DNA of 12,855 nucleotides from Parcubacteria group bacterium Gr01-1014_56 (GCA_007375995.1 VMFK01000025.1:1-12855); one strand, 5' to 3'; shown: positions 1-7,792, numbered from the stretch's first letter. Notes: generated by a model from the letters alone, not told the origin. Made by a program: numbers and translations.

Positions 1-1551
1 AAAGACCTCGAGACTATTGAGGAAAAACATCTCATCACACCCTTCAATGCCAAAGCTATGACGCTCTTCCCCGAGCGTGTTGGGGGCAAGATCACGGTTA
101 TCTTGACTGCCCACACTGATGAGCCGCCTGCAAAGATCGCTATCGCGCAGTGCGACAAGATCGAAGAGCTCTGGGACCTCAGCTTTTGGGAAAAGTGGCA
201 CGCAGAACTCGGAGAAAACACTATTAACCCACTCCGGTTCGAGCACGACCACGTCGAGGTGGGTGCCGCGCCGCTTAAGACCAAAGATGGGTGGCTTCTG
301 TTTTATTCCTACATCCAAAATTATTTCGGCGGCGGCGAGCGCGTGTTCGGCATTGAAGCACTCTTGCTTGACCTTAAAGACCCGCGTCAAATTGTTGGCC
401 GCACCAAAGGGCCTATTATGGTGCCCCAGGAATTGTATGAATGTTACGGACTCGTGCCTAATATCGTATTCCCCTCAGGTGCACTCCTCGATAAAAATGG
501 GAGGGTCGATATCTACTACGGGGGTGCAGACACGGTGTGTGCAAAGGCATCAATCAACTTGCCCGACCTGCTCTCGGCGATGGTCCCCGAGCGCAGAGTT
601 GAGCTTGCAATACGCGCAAAAGAAAACCCGATCCTCTCCCCTGTCCCGACCCACCCTTGGGAAAAAAACGCGACCTTTAACGCCGCAGCGATAGACTTAG
701 GCGGCACTGTGCATATTTTGTATCGCGCAATGGGAGACGATAACACCTCTGTTATAGGCTACGCCGCGAGCAAAAACGGTATCAAAATAACTGCGCGGGG
801 CGATATGCCCGCATACGTGCCCCGAGAGGACTTTGAGATGAAAAAGGGCGATGCACATGGCAACTCTGGCTGTGAAGACCCTCGCATAACTAAAATTGGG
901 GACACTATATATATGGCCTACACCGCCTACAACGGCGTTGACTCGACTCGCGTGGCACTCACCTCGATCTCAGAGAAGGATTTCTTAAACAAGCGCTGGG
1001 AGAGGTGGGCAAAGCCTGTACTAACAACACCAGACGGTGTTAATGACAAAGACACCTGCCTCTTGTCGGAGAAAGTAGGCGGCCAATACATGCTGCTGCA
1101 CCGGATCGACCCGCAGTTGTGCGCAGACTTTCTTGATACGCTTGATTTTAGAAAGAGCCGACTCACCCGCTGTATCGAGATCATGGGCCCGCGGCCAGGT
1201 ATGTGGGACAGCCAGAAGATCGGTATTGCGGGACCACCTATCAAAACCAAAAAGGGTTGGCTCCTTATATATCACGGGGTCTCCAAGACCGCAACGTATC
1301 GCCTAGGTGCGGTGCTCCTTGATCTCAAGAACCCCTCGATCGTGCTCTCTAGGAGTGTCGATACTATTTTTGAGCCCACAGAGGAGTATGAGCGCGTGGG
1401 GTTGGTGCGCAATGCGGTGTTCTCTTGCGGTGTTGTTTTGCGCGGCGATACATTGCTTATCTATTATGGCGGTGCCGACACGGTGCTTGGGGTGGCAAAG
1501 ATATCGCTGAAAAAATTACTGAAAATACTCTTACCAGAAAATTTAGATTAA
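1..1551 (+). CDS. Tandem GH130 glycoside phosphorylase (5' partial)
   Basis: The reading frame is open to the window's first base, so the true start lies upstream and the ATG at 58 is internal. The visible 516 residues hold one and a half GH130 five-bladed propellers. The C-terminal half of a first unit covers about residues 1-195 (FPERVGG, GWLLFYSY, IYYGGADT at 171-178). A complete second unit covers about 205-515 (LYRAMGDD, CEDPRIT around 291-297, KD then a Cys-rich turn, GWLLIYHG, IYYGGADT at 487-494). GH130 enzymes phosphorolyse beta-1,4 or beta-1,2 mannosides to mannose 1-phosphate. The Asp of the EDPR motif is the usual general acid, and it is intact in unit two. No signal peptide can be judged because the N-terminus is missing. 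The gene is coupled to the HAD gene 2 nt downstream. The exact linkage cleaved cannot be read from the sequence; some GH130 members are only annotated as glycosidase-like. Confidence 0.85.
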   Translation, partial: KDLETIEEKHLITPFNAKAMTLFPERVGGKITVILTAHTDEPPAKIAIAQCDKIEELWDLSFWEKWHAELGENTINPLRFEHDHVEVGAAPLKTKDGWLLFYSYIQNYFGGGERVFGIEALLLDLKDPRQIVGRTKGPIMVPQELYECYGLVPNIVFPSGALLDKNGRVDIYYGGADTVCAKASINLPDLLSAMVPERRVELAIRAKENPILSPVPTHPWEKNATFNAAAIDLGGTVHILYRAMGDDNTSVIGYAASKNGIKITARGDMPAYVPREDFEMKKGDAHGNSGCEDPRITKIGDTIYMAYTAYNGVDSTRVALTSISEKDFLNKRWERWAKPVLTTPDGVNDKDTCLLSEKVGGQYMLLHRIDPQLCADFLDTLDFRKSRLTRCIEIMGPRPGMWDSQKIGIAGPPIKTKKGWLLIYHGVSKTATYRLGAVLLDLKNPSIVLSRSVDTIFEPTEEYERVGLVRNAVFSCGVVLRGDTLLIYYGGADTVLGVAKISLKKLLKILLPENLD

Positions 1552-1553
1552 CT

Positions 1554-2333
1554 GTGAACTTTAAACCAAAACTTGTCGCATTTGACCTCGACGGCACTTT
1601 GGCAGAGAGCAAACAACCTGTCTTAGCCTCGGTAGGCGAGCTTTTGGCTGAACTTCTGAATCATATGCCGGTCGCGATTATGTCGGGAGCGGGGTTTAAT
1701 CAATTTGAAACACAGCTTCTGCCCGCGCTCCCCGAACACGCACACCTTGAGCGGCTCTACCTCTTCCCCACCAACGCGGCAAGGTGTTTTGTGCACAAGG
1801 GAAGCACGTGGCAAGCGCAGTATGACCGGTCGTTTAATACATTTGAGCGGGGCCGCATTATGCAAGCGCTCAAAGAAGCGCTTGAGGAGACGGGGCTTTC
1901 TAATATCCCTGAGCGGAAAAAGGAGTGGGGCGAGCAGATCGAAGACCGTGGAGCACAAATCACCTTTTCTGCCCTTGGTCAAAAAGCGCCCGTTGAAGAA
2001 AAGAAGAAATGGGACCCTACACGAGAAAAGCGCAAACCACTGTATGCGAGTCTTTTGCGGCGACTTCCTGACTTCTCTATCGGGCTAAACGCCACCACTT
2101 CAATAGACATCACCCCCAAGGGGGTTAATAAGGCCTACGGCATCCGTCATCTCGTAGAGCTTACCGACATTTCAGTTTCAGAAATGTTATACGTGGGTGA
2201 CGCCTTAGCCGAGGGCGGCAATGATGCGGTTGTTATCGAGACAGGGGTGCGCACCCATGAGGTTTTTGGTCCTGAGGAGACTATTTCGCTTATCAAGGAC
2301 ATTCTGCACAACACCCACCTTTCTGCAACCTAG
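1554..2333 (+). CDS. HAD-family phosphatase, phosphomannomutase-like
   Basis: I start the gene at GTG 1554 (259 aa), because homology-like sequence begins there and it lies 2 nt after the previous stop; the longer ATG frame from 1425 overlaps the GH130 gene and its extra residues look like shadow sequence. No Shine-Dalgarno is visible, which fits translational coupling. HAD motif I is FDLDGTLAES (Asp11, Asp13), motif II is IMSGA (42-46), the motif III lysine lies in TPKGVNK (about 188-193), and motif IV is VGDALAEGGND (214-224). The cap stretch (QITFSALGQ ... TREKRKPLYASLLRRL) resembles the C2b cap of eukaryotic-type phosphomannomutases and related sugar phosphatases, and the length fits (about 245-260 aa). 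Next to a mannoside phosphorylase, conversion of mannose 1-phosphate to mannose 6-phosphate is a sensible role. A simple sugar-phosphate phosphatase (HAD-IIB) is the alternative. Confidence 0.8.
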   Translation: MNFKPKLVAFDLDGTLAESKQPVLASVGELLAELLNHMPVAIMSGAGFNQFETQLLPALPEHAHLERLYLFPTNAARCFVHKGSTWQAQYDRSFNTFERGRIMQALKEALEETGLSNIPERKKEWGEQIEDRGAQITFSALGQKAPVEEKKKWDPTREKRKPLYASLLRRLPDFSIGLNATTSIDITPKGVNKAYGIRHLVELTDISVSEMLYVGDALAEGGNDAVVIETGVRTHEVFGPEETISLIKDILHNTHLSAT

Positions 2334-2339
2334 GGCTTA

Positions 2340-2360
2340 CTTCAAGGTTCGACCTTGAAG
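2340..2360. repeat. RAYT-associated palindrome, copy 1
   Basis: A perfect 9-bp inverted repeat (arms CTTCAAGGT and ACCTTGAAG) surrounds the 3-nt centre TCG. It begins 7 nt after the stop of the HAD gene and lies 52 bp before the metalloprotease start. No T-run follows it, so it is not a classical terminator. The 21 bp are identical to the copies at 3768 and 10278. Confidence 0.9.
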
Positions 2361-2412
2361 ATATGTGCAATACCGAGCTTGACAGTGGTCAGAACAGGCC
2401 CATGATAGAGTT

Positions 2413-3222
2413 ATGACTACCCCTTTACGTTTTAGTGTACTACTTGTATTGGCCGCTGTTTTGGGGCTCTTTGGTGTCGTATCTTTTGCAAGCGCCAACC
2501 ACTCATGGGGTGGATATCACTGGGCGCGCACCGCAAACCCTTTTACTCTTAAGTTGGGCGACAACGTAACCAGCAAGTGGGACAGTTATCTGGCAGTAGC
2601 ATCCACTGACTGGAGTGTCTCAAATATTCTTGACACAACTATTGTCGCGGGCAATGGCAGCAGAAACTGCAGACCGACTGCCGGGCGTGCAGAAATTTGT
2701 AGCAAAAGCTATGGCAACAACGGGTGGCTCGGCATTGCCTCTATCTGGATCTCCGGTGGGCACATCACCCAAGGCACGGTTAAAATGAACGACACCTACT
2801 TTAACACCGTGACCTACAACACCCCCGCGTGGCGCCAGTTTGTCATGTGCCAGGAGGTCGGCCATATTTTTGGTCTTGACCATCAAGATATAGACTTCTA
2901 CAACGCCAATCTCGGCACCTGTATGGACTACACGAGCAACCCAGGGACAAACCAGCATCCAAACCAACATGATTACGACCAACTTGAGACAATATATGCA
3001 CACCTCGATTCGATAACGACCCTTGCCAAAACATCCTCCACAGGTACAAACCGAGTTCAAGCTGATGATAGTGACCTTACCAACGAACGCGAGTGGGGTC
3101 GGGAGACCAGGCGCTCGACAGACGGTCGCTCGTCAGTGTATGAGCGCGACTTGGGGCAAGGAGACAAGATCTTAACCCACGTCTTTTGGGCAGAGCCGCG
3201 CAATGACCATGCCAGAAACTAA
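2413..3222 (+). CDS. Secreted matrixin-like zinc metalloprotease, QExxH variant
   Basis: The 269-aa protein begins with an N-terminal signal peptide (hydrophobic 8-24, probable cleavage after ASA at about 26-28). The core resembles bacterial matrixin/M10A-like peptidases: the helix motif CQEVGHIFGLDH sits at 146-157 and a Met-turn-type TCMDY at 169-173, followed by HPNQHDYDQL at 182-191. The first ligand of the canonical HExxHxxGxxH is Gln147 instead of His, while Glu148, His151 and His157 remain. I recall relatives with the same CQEVGH, so this may be a subfamily trait rather than decay. The C-terminal 50 residues are highly charged (NEREWGRETRRS) and unassigned. Paired cysteines (86/96, 146/169) could form disulfides after export. 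The gene is flanked by palindrome copies at 2340 and 3766. A weak AGAG lies upstream; the start is chosen for the signal peptide. Confidence 0.75.
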   Translation: MTTPLRFSVLLVLAAVLGLFGVVSFASANHSWGGYHWARTANPFTLKLGDNVTSKWDSYLAVASTDWSVSNILDTTIVAGNGSRNCRPTAGRAEICSKSYGNNGWLGIASIWISGGHITQGTVKMNDTYFNTVTYNTPAWRQFVMCQEVGHIFGLDHQDIDFYNANLGTCMDYTSNPGTNQHPNQHDYDQLETIYAHLDSITTLAKTSSTGTNRVQADDSDLTNEREWGRETRRSTDGRSSVYERDLGQGDKILTHVFWAEPRNDHARN

Positions 3223-3247
3223 TCGTTGAGCAGGTTCTACAACCACT

Positions 3248-3742
3248 TTAAAAAAACCAGAAGATACTGCGTAATCTTTCCAGCCACGGATGCGGGAGTA
3301 GTTGGAAAAACGTGCGTATATGAAACACGGGAGAGGCGGTTGCGCTCCTCATGGTCGTGGAGCTGGTGCCAACAATTTTCACCTGCGCCGCCGCGCGTAG
3401 AGAGCCGCTTGAGGTTGCCACAAACACCTGCACGAATCCCTCGCCAGGGGAAATAGTCTTCTTGATTGACTCTTTTTGTACCACGCCACCCACCTCTGTC
3501 TCAACCTTAACCTCAACAACCCCACTGCCGTTGTTTGCATTGAGTGTGTTGGTTACCTCTACCCCAGCACTCCCCGACCCCGAGCTTGCACTGCCGCCCG
3601 CTCCAACCTGTATACCCCCCGTGGAGACCTCTGAAGAACTATAGGTAGTCAATGCCAACCTCGGCTCCTCGCCAGGGCTGGCAAGGGCAAAAAGCGGAAA
3701 GAAAAAAAGGAGTGTGCTGATAGCAATTACTCTATATTTCAT
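3248..3742 (-). CDS. Small secreted protein of unknown function
   Basis: The 164-aa protein has a clear signal peptide (MKYRV, hydrophobic 5-20, cleavage near ALA at 19-21). A Ser/Gly-rich stretch follows (about 35-60), then a short beta-rich section alternating Val and charged residues (about 60-120). The tail is rich in Phe, Trp and Leu (LERLRSIFWFF) and looks amphipathic or membrane-seeking. I recognise no family. It converges on the metalloprotease gene, leaving 25 bp between the stops, and its start lies 51 bp after the stop of the 1001-aa gene, so it may be the distal gene of that transcript. A palindrome copy sits in that gap, and a short inverted repeat (TATTGT/ACAATA at 3742-3755) overlaps the start region. 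No Shine-Dalgarno is seen. Confidence 0.65.
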   Translation of the reverse strand: MKYRVIAISTLLFFFPLFALASPGEEPRLALTTYSSSEVSTGGIQVGAGGSASSGSGSAGVEVTNTLNANNGSGVVEVKVETEVGGVVQKESIKKTISPGEGFVQVFVATSSGSLRAAAQVKIVGTSSTTMRSATASPVFHIRTFFQLLPHPWLERLRSIFWFF

Positions 3743-3765
3743 ATTGTGTACAATACAGCATTTTT

Positions 3766-3790
3766 ACCTTCAAGGTTCGACCTTGAAGGT
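3766..3790. repeat. RAYT-associated palindrome, copy 2 (extended arms)
   Basis: Here the arms extend to 11 bp (ACCTTCAAGGT and ACCTTGAAGGT) around TCG, and the 21-bp core is 3768-3788. It begins 3 nt beyond the stop of the 1001-aa gene on the minus strand and lies upstream of the small secreted gene. Reading on the minus strand it is followed by AAAAA rather than U, so terminator activity in that direction is unlikely; a role in 3'-end mRNA stabilisation, as for REP elements, is possible. Confidence 0.9.
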
Positions 3791-3793
3791 ATT

Positions 3794-6700
3794 TTAGAAC
3801 CCGCCGAGCAAGCTCTTGAGTGAAGAAAACCACCCTGTTTGTTTTGGTGCGGGAGTGTTTTCAATAACAGGGGCCGCGGGTACTGAGGGGGTAGCTGCTG
3901 GCGGAGTGACCTTTGGTGTTTTTAGTTTTGGCTTTGGGGCACTGGCTTGTGCGCTCGGTATAGTAGCCGCTGAGACAACCTGCGACACTGGTGCGGCCGC
4001 GACAGACGCTCCGCCGCATGCAAGCTGGTTTATTTTGCGCTGGGTAGCAGAGTACACAGAGCCGGTAGGAACTTTGATGCCCAGTGGCACAAGTACTTCG
4101 GTAGCATACTTTTGCTGAAATACTTTGACCGCCGACACCGTCTTGGGCCCGAAGAAGCCGGTTGTCGGGAGAGTTGAACCTTGCGTGTTGAGGAATGTCT
4201 GCAGTTTGAGCACCTCGGAAGGTTTATTAACCCTGCCGCGAGAAATAAAGCTGGTGAGAAGCGGCTCGCAGATTGAGGTAGAGGCTACCGTGGAGGCGCC
4301 GAGTACTTTCCCCGTTGCAGTAAATTCCAGATTACTTGAGGCCTCAACCGGCACAAAGGGGTTACCGACGGTCGGGTGGTTGCTCATCCCGGTTACCCGT
4401 GCGACGTTACGGTATATGCCTGGTTTCGTACTAGTGCCGAACGCTACTGAGTATGTAAGGGTAATTTGGTCTGCTGGTGGCACCGTACTGAGATCCCATG
4501 AGCGTGTGTACATCACACTCCCTGAGGGGTCATAAAGCGTGTCAGTGAGAAGCCCGTGGTACAGAGCTCCCGCGTTTGTGTTGTTTTCAACCACGACTTT
4601 GTAGTCAACTATGGTGGGAGCAGTTGTCGTGCTGATGCTGAGCGTCTTCTTGGCCGTGATCTTTGGATCAGGTGTTGCGTTGAATACTCCGTTTGCGCCG
4701 ATGATTCCGCCTCCACCTCCACCACCTCCGCCGCCGCCATTTGATGGCGCTGGTGCCGGCGAAGTGACATCAATAGTCACGAGGGTAAAGAGGACATCGC
4801 CTCCCCCAGCTCCGTTTGCGCCTCTACTGATAGTTGCGGTCAGCGGGATAGTCATGGATGTACCCGCTGGGATATCTCCTACTTGTGCCGTGTAGCTGAA
4901 GGTACGTGTCTCGCCGCGGGCAACCTTCCCCAAATCCCACTGTTTGCCGGTGTCGGTATCAAGCACCCCCGCAGATCCTCCCTGCCCGAAGCTAAGCAGG
5001 TTTTTGTCAAAGTCGGCCTTTAATACGACGTTGTCTGCGTCTGCGTCGCCACTATTATGGACCGTGAAGAGGTAGGTCACATCAGAGCCCGGTCGCGTCT
5101 GAGCCGGTGTCTGTGCAAGAGCCTCCAGCTGCAATTCAGATTGGCCAAACGAGATGTCCCCGGTCCAATCGCCAAAGATATTGAAGATGGCAAATATCCA
5201 GTTGCGTCCAACAATACTAGTGTTGACCATATTTACCACATTGGCTACGGCGTAGGCGTTGCCGGTAGACACGCTTGAGGTAGCGTTTTCGGTCAGTGCT
5301 GTATTTTCGCCAGTGACTGCAGACACCTCTACATTGTCCTCGACATTTGCGGTGTTTGTGGAGGATGCCAGGAGGTGCGAGGCATTAAAACAATTAGAAA
5401 CAGGCCCGATATCCTCGTCGCAATTTGCCTCAGGAGCTTCAGGCAATCCTGTGGCGCTATTGTCGCTCATCACTATAACGCCGCCTGTGGTGGTTGCCCA
5501 CGACATGCCAGCGGGCAGGCCTTTAACGGTACCGGTCCAGTTGCCAAAAGTGCGGAAGAATAAAAATACTGAGGTGCCACCTATCTGCGTTGTATTAACC
5601 TCGTTGAATGTGTTTGCTTGGGTGTACGCGTTTCCTGAGAGTACCTCACCCATGCCGGTACCGGTGGTTGAGGCTATATTTGCACCTGTTTCGGCACTCG
5701 CGGTCGTTGTGCCGGTGAAGTTGGCAGAGTTGGTGTTGTTGACGCCATAAGTACTCGAATTCATTTCCGGTGCAGATCCACCCTGGGCAAAGAGCCTGGT
5801 AAAGAAATCGGCATCTGGCAGGGTGATATCGCCTGCGAGATTGCCAAAATTGTTAAACGCCACGAGCAGATAACTTGAGTTGATGATGTTGGTATTGACC
5901 AAGTTGAGCACATTGGCCGCAGCATAAGCGTCGCCGGTGTCTATTGTCGCTTCACCCCCCTCAGTAGTGGAGGCGATGTTCTGGCCGGTTGAAGCGCGCA
6001 CCAGCACACTGTTAGTAACTGTCGCCGTGTTGGTGTTGAACACATTGAGCGCACTGCTGTTCATACAGGTGAGCAGGGTGCACTGCGGCTCCCCTGTGTT
6101 CTCGGCAACTGTCGGCGAGGCTCCGGCTTCGCCGTTAAAGAAGTACGAGAGATTGAACGTGCGTAAGTCCAACCCCACGCCAAATAACTGGTTGAGGAAG
6201 AGGATAAGGCCCTCGGAATTGAAGATGTTGGTGTTGACTATGTTGATGACGTTAGCAAAGGCAGCTGCCGTCCCCGTAACAATGGTGGCAAGGCTCTCGC
6301 CGCCCTCAGCGGTATTCTCGCCTGTTGAGGCGTCGGTGATGTCCTCAGTGCTGAGCTCGGCCTCGTTGGTGGTGGATGCGGTAAGAACAGAAGAATTGCT
6401 CTCCCCTGGCTGGTCAACCGCATTGGTGATGTTGGTGTTGAGCTCGTTTTCTACCGTGGTGCTCGCGAGTGCGTCGCCGGTCAGAATCGTCCCTCCGGTA
6501 AGCCCGCCTGTGCCGTCGGTTGAGGTGGCGACCGTGGTTGGCTCTTGAGCCGGCGGCTCTGGCGGCAGAGGAGGCGGCATGTCGCAAGAACTGCCACTCC
6601 AAGTGCCGCCGTCTAGGGCGCACTGTACGTCAGCGCACGGTTCGGCTTCCTGGTCGCCCGGCACATTTGTACATACATCAACCGGCAGCGGTGCTTCCTG

Positions 6701-6799
6701 TGCCCGCACGACGGCAGTTGAAAAAGCAATGAGACAAACCATGCCCGCCACAAATAGCATTGTGGCAGAACCTTTTTTGAGTATATGTTGGTTGGACAT
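3794..6799 (-). CDS. Large exported repeat protein with DUF11-like and peptidoglycan-binding-like domains
   Basis: The 1001-aa protein has a signal peptide at about 10-34 (cleavage near VRA-QE). Residues 40-100 are a Cys-containing and Pro-rich segment. Residues about 100-550 carry at least four repeats of the form TGxNxA ... TGxAxAxANxxNxxNTxI (at about 159-193, 270-306, 371-406 and 496-530), most followed by a hydrophobic stretch ending FGxxxGD. Residues about 578-690 and 713-805 are two CARDB/DUF11-type beta-sandwich domains separated by a run of ten or more glycines. Residues 844-928 form a peptidoglycan-binding-like domain bounded by cysteines (GFFGPKTVSAVKVFQQ, then PTGSVY). The end is a Pro/Ala-rich spacer and a short amphipathic tail (GWFSSLKSLLGGF). 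The likely role is a surface or wall-associated adhesin/stalk; this is inference. It is downstream of the 229-aa gene, which shares its repeat. No Shine-Dalgarno is visible; an internal start at residue 14 is possible. Confidence 0.85.
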   Translation of the reverse strand: MSNQHILKKGSATMLFVAGMVCLIAFSTAVVRAQEAPLPVDVCTNVPGDQEAEPCADVQCALDGGTWSGSSCDMPPPLPPEPPAQEPTTVATSTDGTGGLTGGTILTGDALASTTVENELNTNITNAVDQPGESNSSVLTASTTNEAELSTEDITDASTGENTAEGGESLATIVTGTAAAFANVINIVNTNIFNSEGLILFLNQLFGVGLDLRTFNLSYFFNGEAGASPTVAENTGEPQCTLLTCMNSSALNVFNTNTATVTNSVLVRASTGQNIASTTEGGEATIDTGDAYAAANVLNLVNTNIINSSYLLVAFNNFGNLAGDITLPDADFFTRLFAQGGSAPEMNSSTYGVNNTNSANFTGTTTASAETGANIASTTGTGMGEVLSGNAYTQANTFNEVNTTQIGGTSVFLFFRTFGNWTGTVKGLPAGMSWATTTGGVIVMSDNSATGLPEAPEANCDEDIGPVSNCFNASHLLASSTNTANVEDNVEVSAVTGENTALTENATSSVSTGNAYAVANVVNMVNTSIVGRNWIFAIFNIFGDWTGDISFGQSELQLEALAQTPAQTRPGSDVTYLFTVHNSGDADADNVVLKADFDKNLLSFGQGGSAGVLDTDTGKQWDLGKVARGETRTFSYTAQVGDIPAGTSMTIPLTATISRGANGAGGGDVLFTLVTIDVTSPAPAPSNGGGGGGGGGGGIIGANGVFNATPDPKITAKKTLSISTTTAPTIVDYKVVVENNTNAGALYHGLLTDTLYDPSGSVMYTRSWDLSTVPPADQITLTYSVAFGTSTKPGIYRNVARVTGMSNHPTVGNPFVPVEASSNLEFTATGKVLGASTVASTSICEPLLTSFISRGRVNKPSEVLKLQTFLNTQGSTLPTTGFFGPKTVSAVKVFQQKYATEVLVPLGIKVPTGSVYSATQRKINQLACGGASVAAAPVSQVVSAATIPSAQASAPKPKLKTPKVTPPAATPSVPAAPVIENTPAPKQTGWFSSLKSLLGGF

Positions 6800-6840
6800 G
6801 GTAGTGTCTTAACTTATTTTCGATTAATTTACAACTCGCT

Positions 6841-6858
6841 GTTGCTACTTAGTTGCTA
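6841..6858. promoter_or_regulatory. Direct repeat upstream of the 1001-aa gene
   Basis: GTTGCTA occurs twice with an 11-nt period (6841-6847 and 6852-6858), about 42-60 nt before the start codon. One helical turn between direct repeats is what a dimeric regulator would want, but 7-bp repeats arise by chance fairly often. Confidence 0.2.
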
Positions 6859-6913
6859 AAGCACTCCCTCTAGAAAACCTTCCATACTTTCCCTCTCTGA
6901 AAGACTTTCTTGA

Positions 6914-6945
6914 GGGCAGGATGCGACAAAAGCCTCATCCTGTCC
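6914..6945. other. Hairpin between the 229-aa and 1001-aa genes
   Basis: A 10-bp inverted repeat (GGGCAGGATG with CATCCTGTCC) has a 12-nt loop. It lies about 20 nt beyond the stop of the 229-aa gene. The T-run on the minus strand precedes the hairpin rather than following it, so it does not fit an intrinsic terminator; it may be a 3'-end stabiliser or an mRNA boundary. Confidence 0.4.
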
Positions 6946-6965
6946 CCAAAAAAAGAACGTCGGAA

Positions 6966-7655
6966 TTAGAGACGAACGCGAACCAAGGTCGTGTTGAGCA
7001 CGTTGACAGTGCCTGCCGCTGAGTATGCATTGCCCGAAAGGACAGTGCCGCCCAAACCGCCTGCGCCGCCGTGGCCAGCGTTGCCAGCGCTTGCACCGCC
7101 GTTGTTGTTGCTGCCGCTACCGTTGACTTCAACGTCGCCGCCTTGGCCGCCGTTGCCGCCCTCGCTGCCGTCAGCATCGTTGTCACCGGTGTAAGCACGT
7201 GCGCGTGTGTTGTTGTAGATGTCGTTACCATCACACTCACAGTTCTCGTTGTCGGTTTCAACAGTAAGAGATGAGCTGTTCATATTCTCACCGTAAAGAT
7301 CAACGTCAACATCGGTTGTGTTGAGCGTGTTTACCGTACCAGCCTCTGCGGTTGCGCTGCCAGTCTCAACCCAGCCGCCTGCACCGCCGTTGCCACCGTG
7401 GCCGCCGTTGCCAGCGCTTGCACCGCCGTTGTTGTAGCTACCGCTTCCGGCCTCTACATCACCAGCTGCGCCACCGTTGCCGCCCTGGCTTCCGCCAGCC
7501 CAGTTGTTGCCCGTGTATGACTTAGCCGATGTTTGGTTGCTGATCGAGCCCGAATTGCTAGTGGTTATCGAGATCGAGCTCGAGTTCATGTCTGCAAATG
7601 CAAGACCTGGTACGAGCATTGCGATTGTTGTCGCTGCTGCAATAAGTTTCTTCAT
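6966..7655 (-). CDS. Exported Gly/Asn-rich protein made of two repeat modules
   Basis: The 229-aa protein has a textbook signal peptide (MKKL, hydrophobic to 20, cleavage after AFA at 19-21). The mature part is an internal duplication: module one about 23-118 and module two about 125-229. Each starts MNSSS and runs through a YTG(N/D)N segment, a Gly-rich spacer (GGNGG, NNGGASAGN, GHGG), a TGSA or SGNA turn and a closing (A/V)GTVNxLNTT strand. The same start (MNSS) and end (NTT/NTN then I) recur in the 1001-aa neighbour, so the two proteins share a building block. The Asn/Gly/Thr periodicity suggests a beta-solenoid or self-associating surface fibre (inference). CECD in module two is the only cysteine pair. 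Unlike its neighbours, the gene has a good Shine-Dalgarno and a long structured leader, suggesting strong or controlled expression. No named family is recognised. Confidence 0.8.
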   Translation of the reverse strand: MKKLIAAATTIAMLVPGLAFADMNSSSISITTSNSGSISNQTSAKSYTGNNWAGGSQGGNGGAAGDVEAGSGSYNNGGASAGNGGHGGNGGAGGWVETGSATAEAGTVNTLNTTDVDVDLYGENMNSSSLTVETDNENCECDGNDIYNNTRARAYTGDNDADGSEGGNGGQGGDVEVNGSGSNNNGGASAGNAGHGGAGGLGGTVLSGNAYSAAGTVNVLNTTLVRVRL

Positions 7656-7660
7656 ATATT

Positions 7661-7666
7661 CTTCCT
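7661..7666 (-). promoter_or_regulatory. Shine-Dalgarno of the 229-aa gene
   Basis: AGGAAG (minus strand) lies 5 nt before the ATG at 7655. It is the only convincing ribosome binding site in the window and fixes this start. Confidence 0.75.
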
Positions 7667-7696
7667 AAATTTATTTAACCTATTATTTATAATTCT

Positions 7697-7729
7697 GTCA
7701 TCGTGCTTCCGTACGGCGAGCGCGATGAC
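7697..7729. other. Leader hairpin with CCGTACGG loop palindrome
   Basis: GTCATCGTGC (7697-7706) can pair with GCGCGATGAC (7720-7729); one pair is G-U on the plus strand and A-C on the minus strand. The 13-nt loop contains the palindrome CCGTACGG. It lies in the presumed 5' leader of the 229-aa gene, about 40-75 nt before the start codon. Confidence 0.45.
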
Positions 7730-7744
7730 GGGTATCGACCGACC

Positions 7745-7792
7745 CTGTGGACTCGTACAGTCCACAGCACAATCCATTGTATGGACTGTGCT
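7745..7792 (-). promoter_or_regulatory. Competing hairpins in the leader of the 229-aa gene
   Basis: On the minus strand, AGCACAGTCCA (7792-7782) pairs fully with TGGATTGTGCT (7776-7766), including one G-U that would be an A-C mismatch on the other strand. Next to it CTGTGGA (7767-7761) pairs with TCCACAG (7751-7745). A third pairing, ACAGTCCA (7789-7782) with TGGACTGT (7764-7757), excludes both. Mutually exclusive stems about 90-140 nt before a start codon look like a regulatory leader. Confidence 0.45.

Noticed and set aside
2379..2416. TTGACA 28 nt before the metalloprotease and a four-codon ORF (MIEL) overlapping its start
   Set aside because: At normal spacing no reasonable -10 box lies upstream of the ATG, and a four-codon ORF with no ribosome site is expected by chance.
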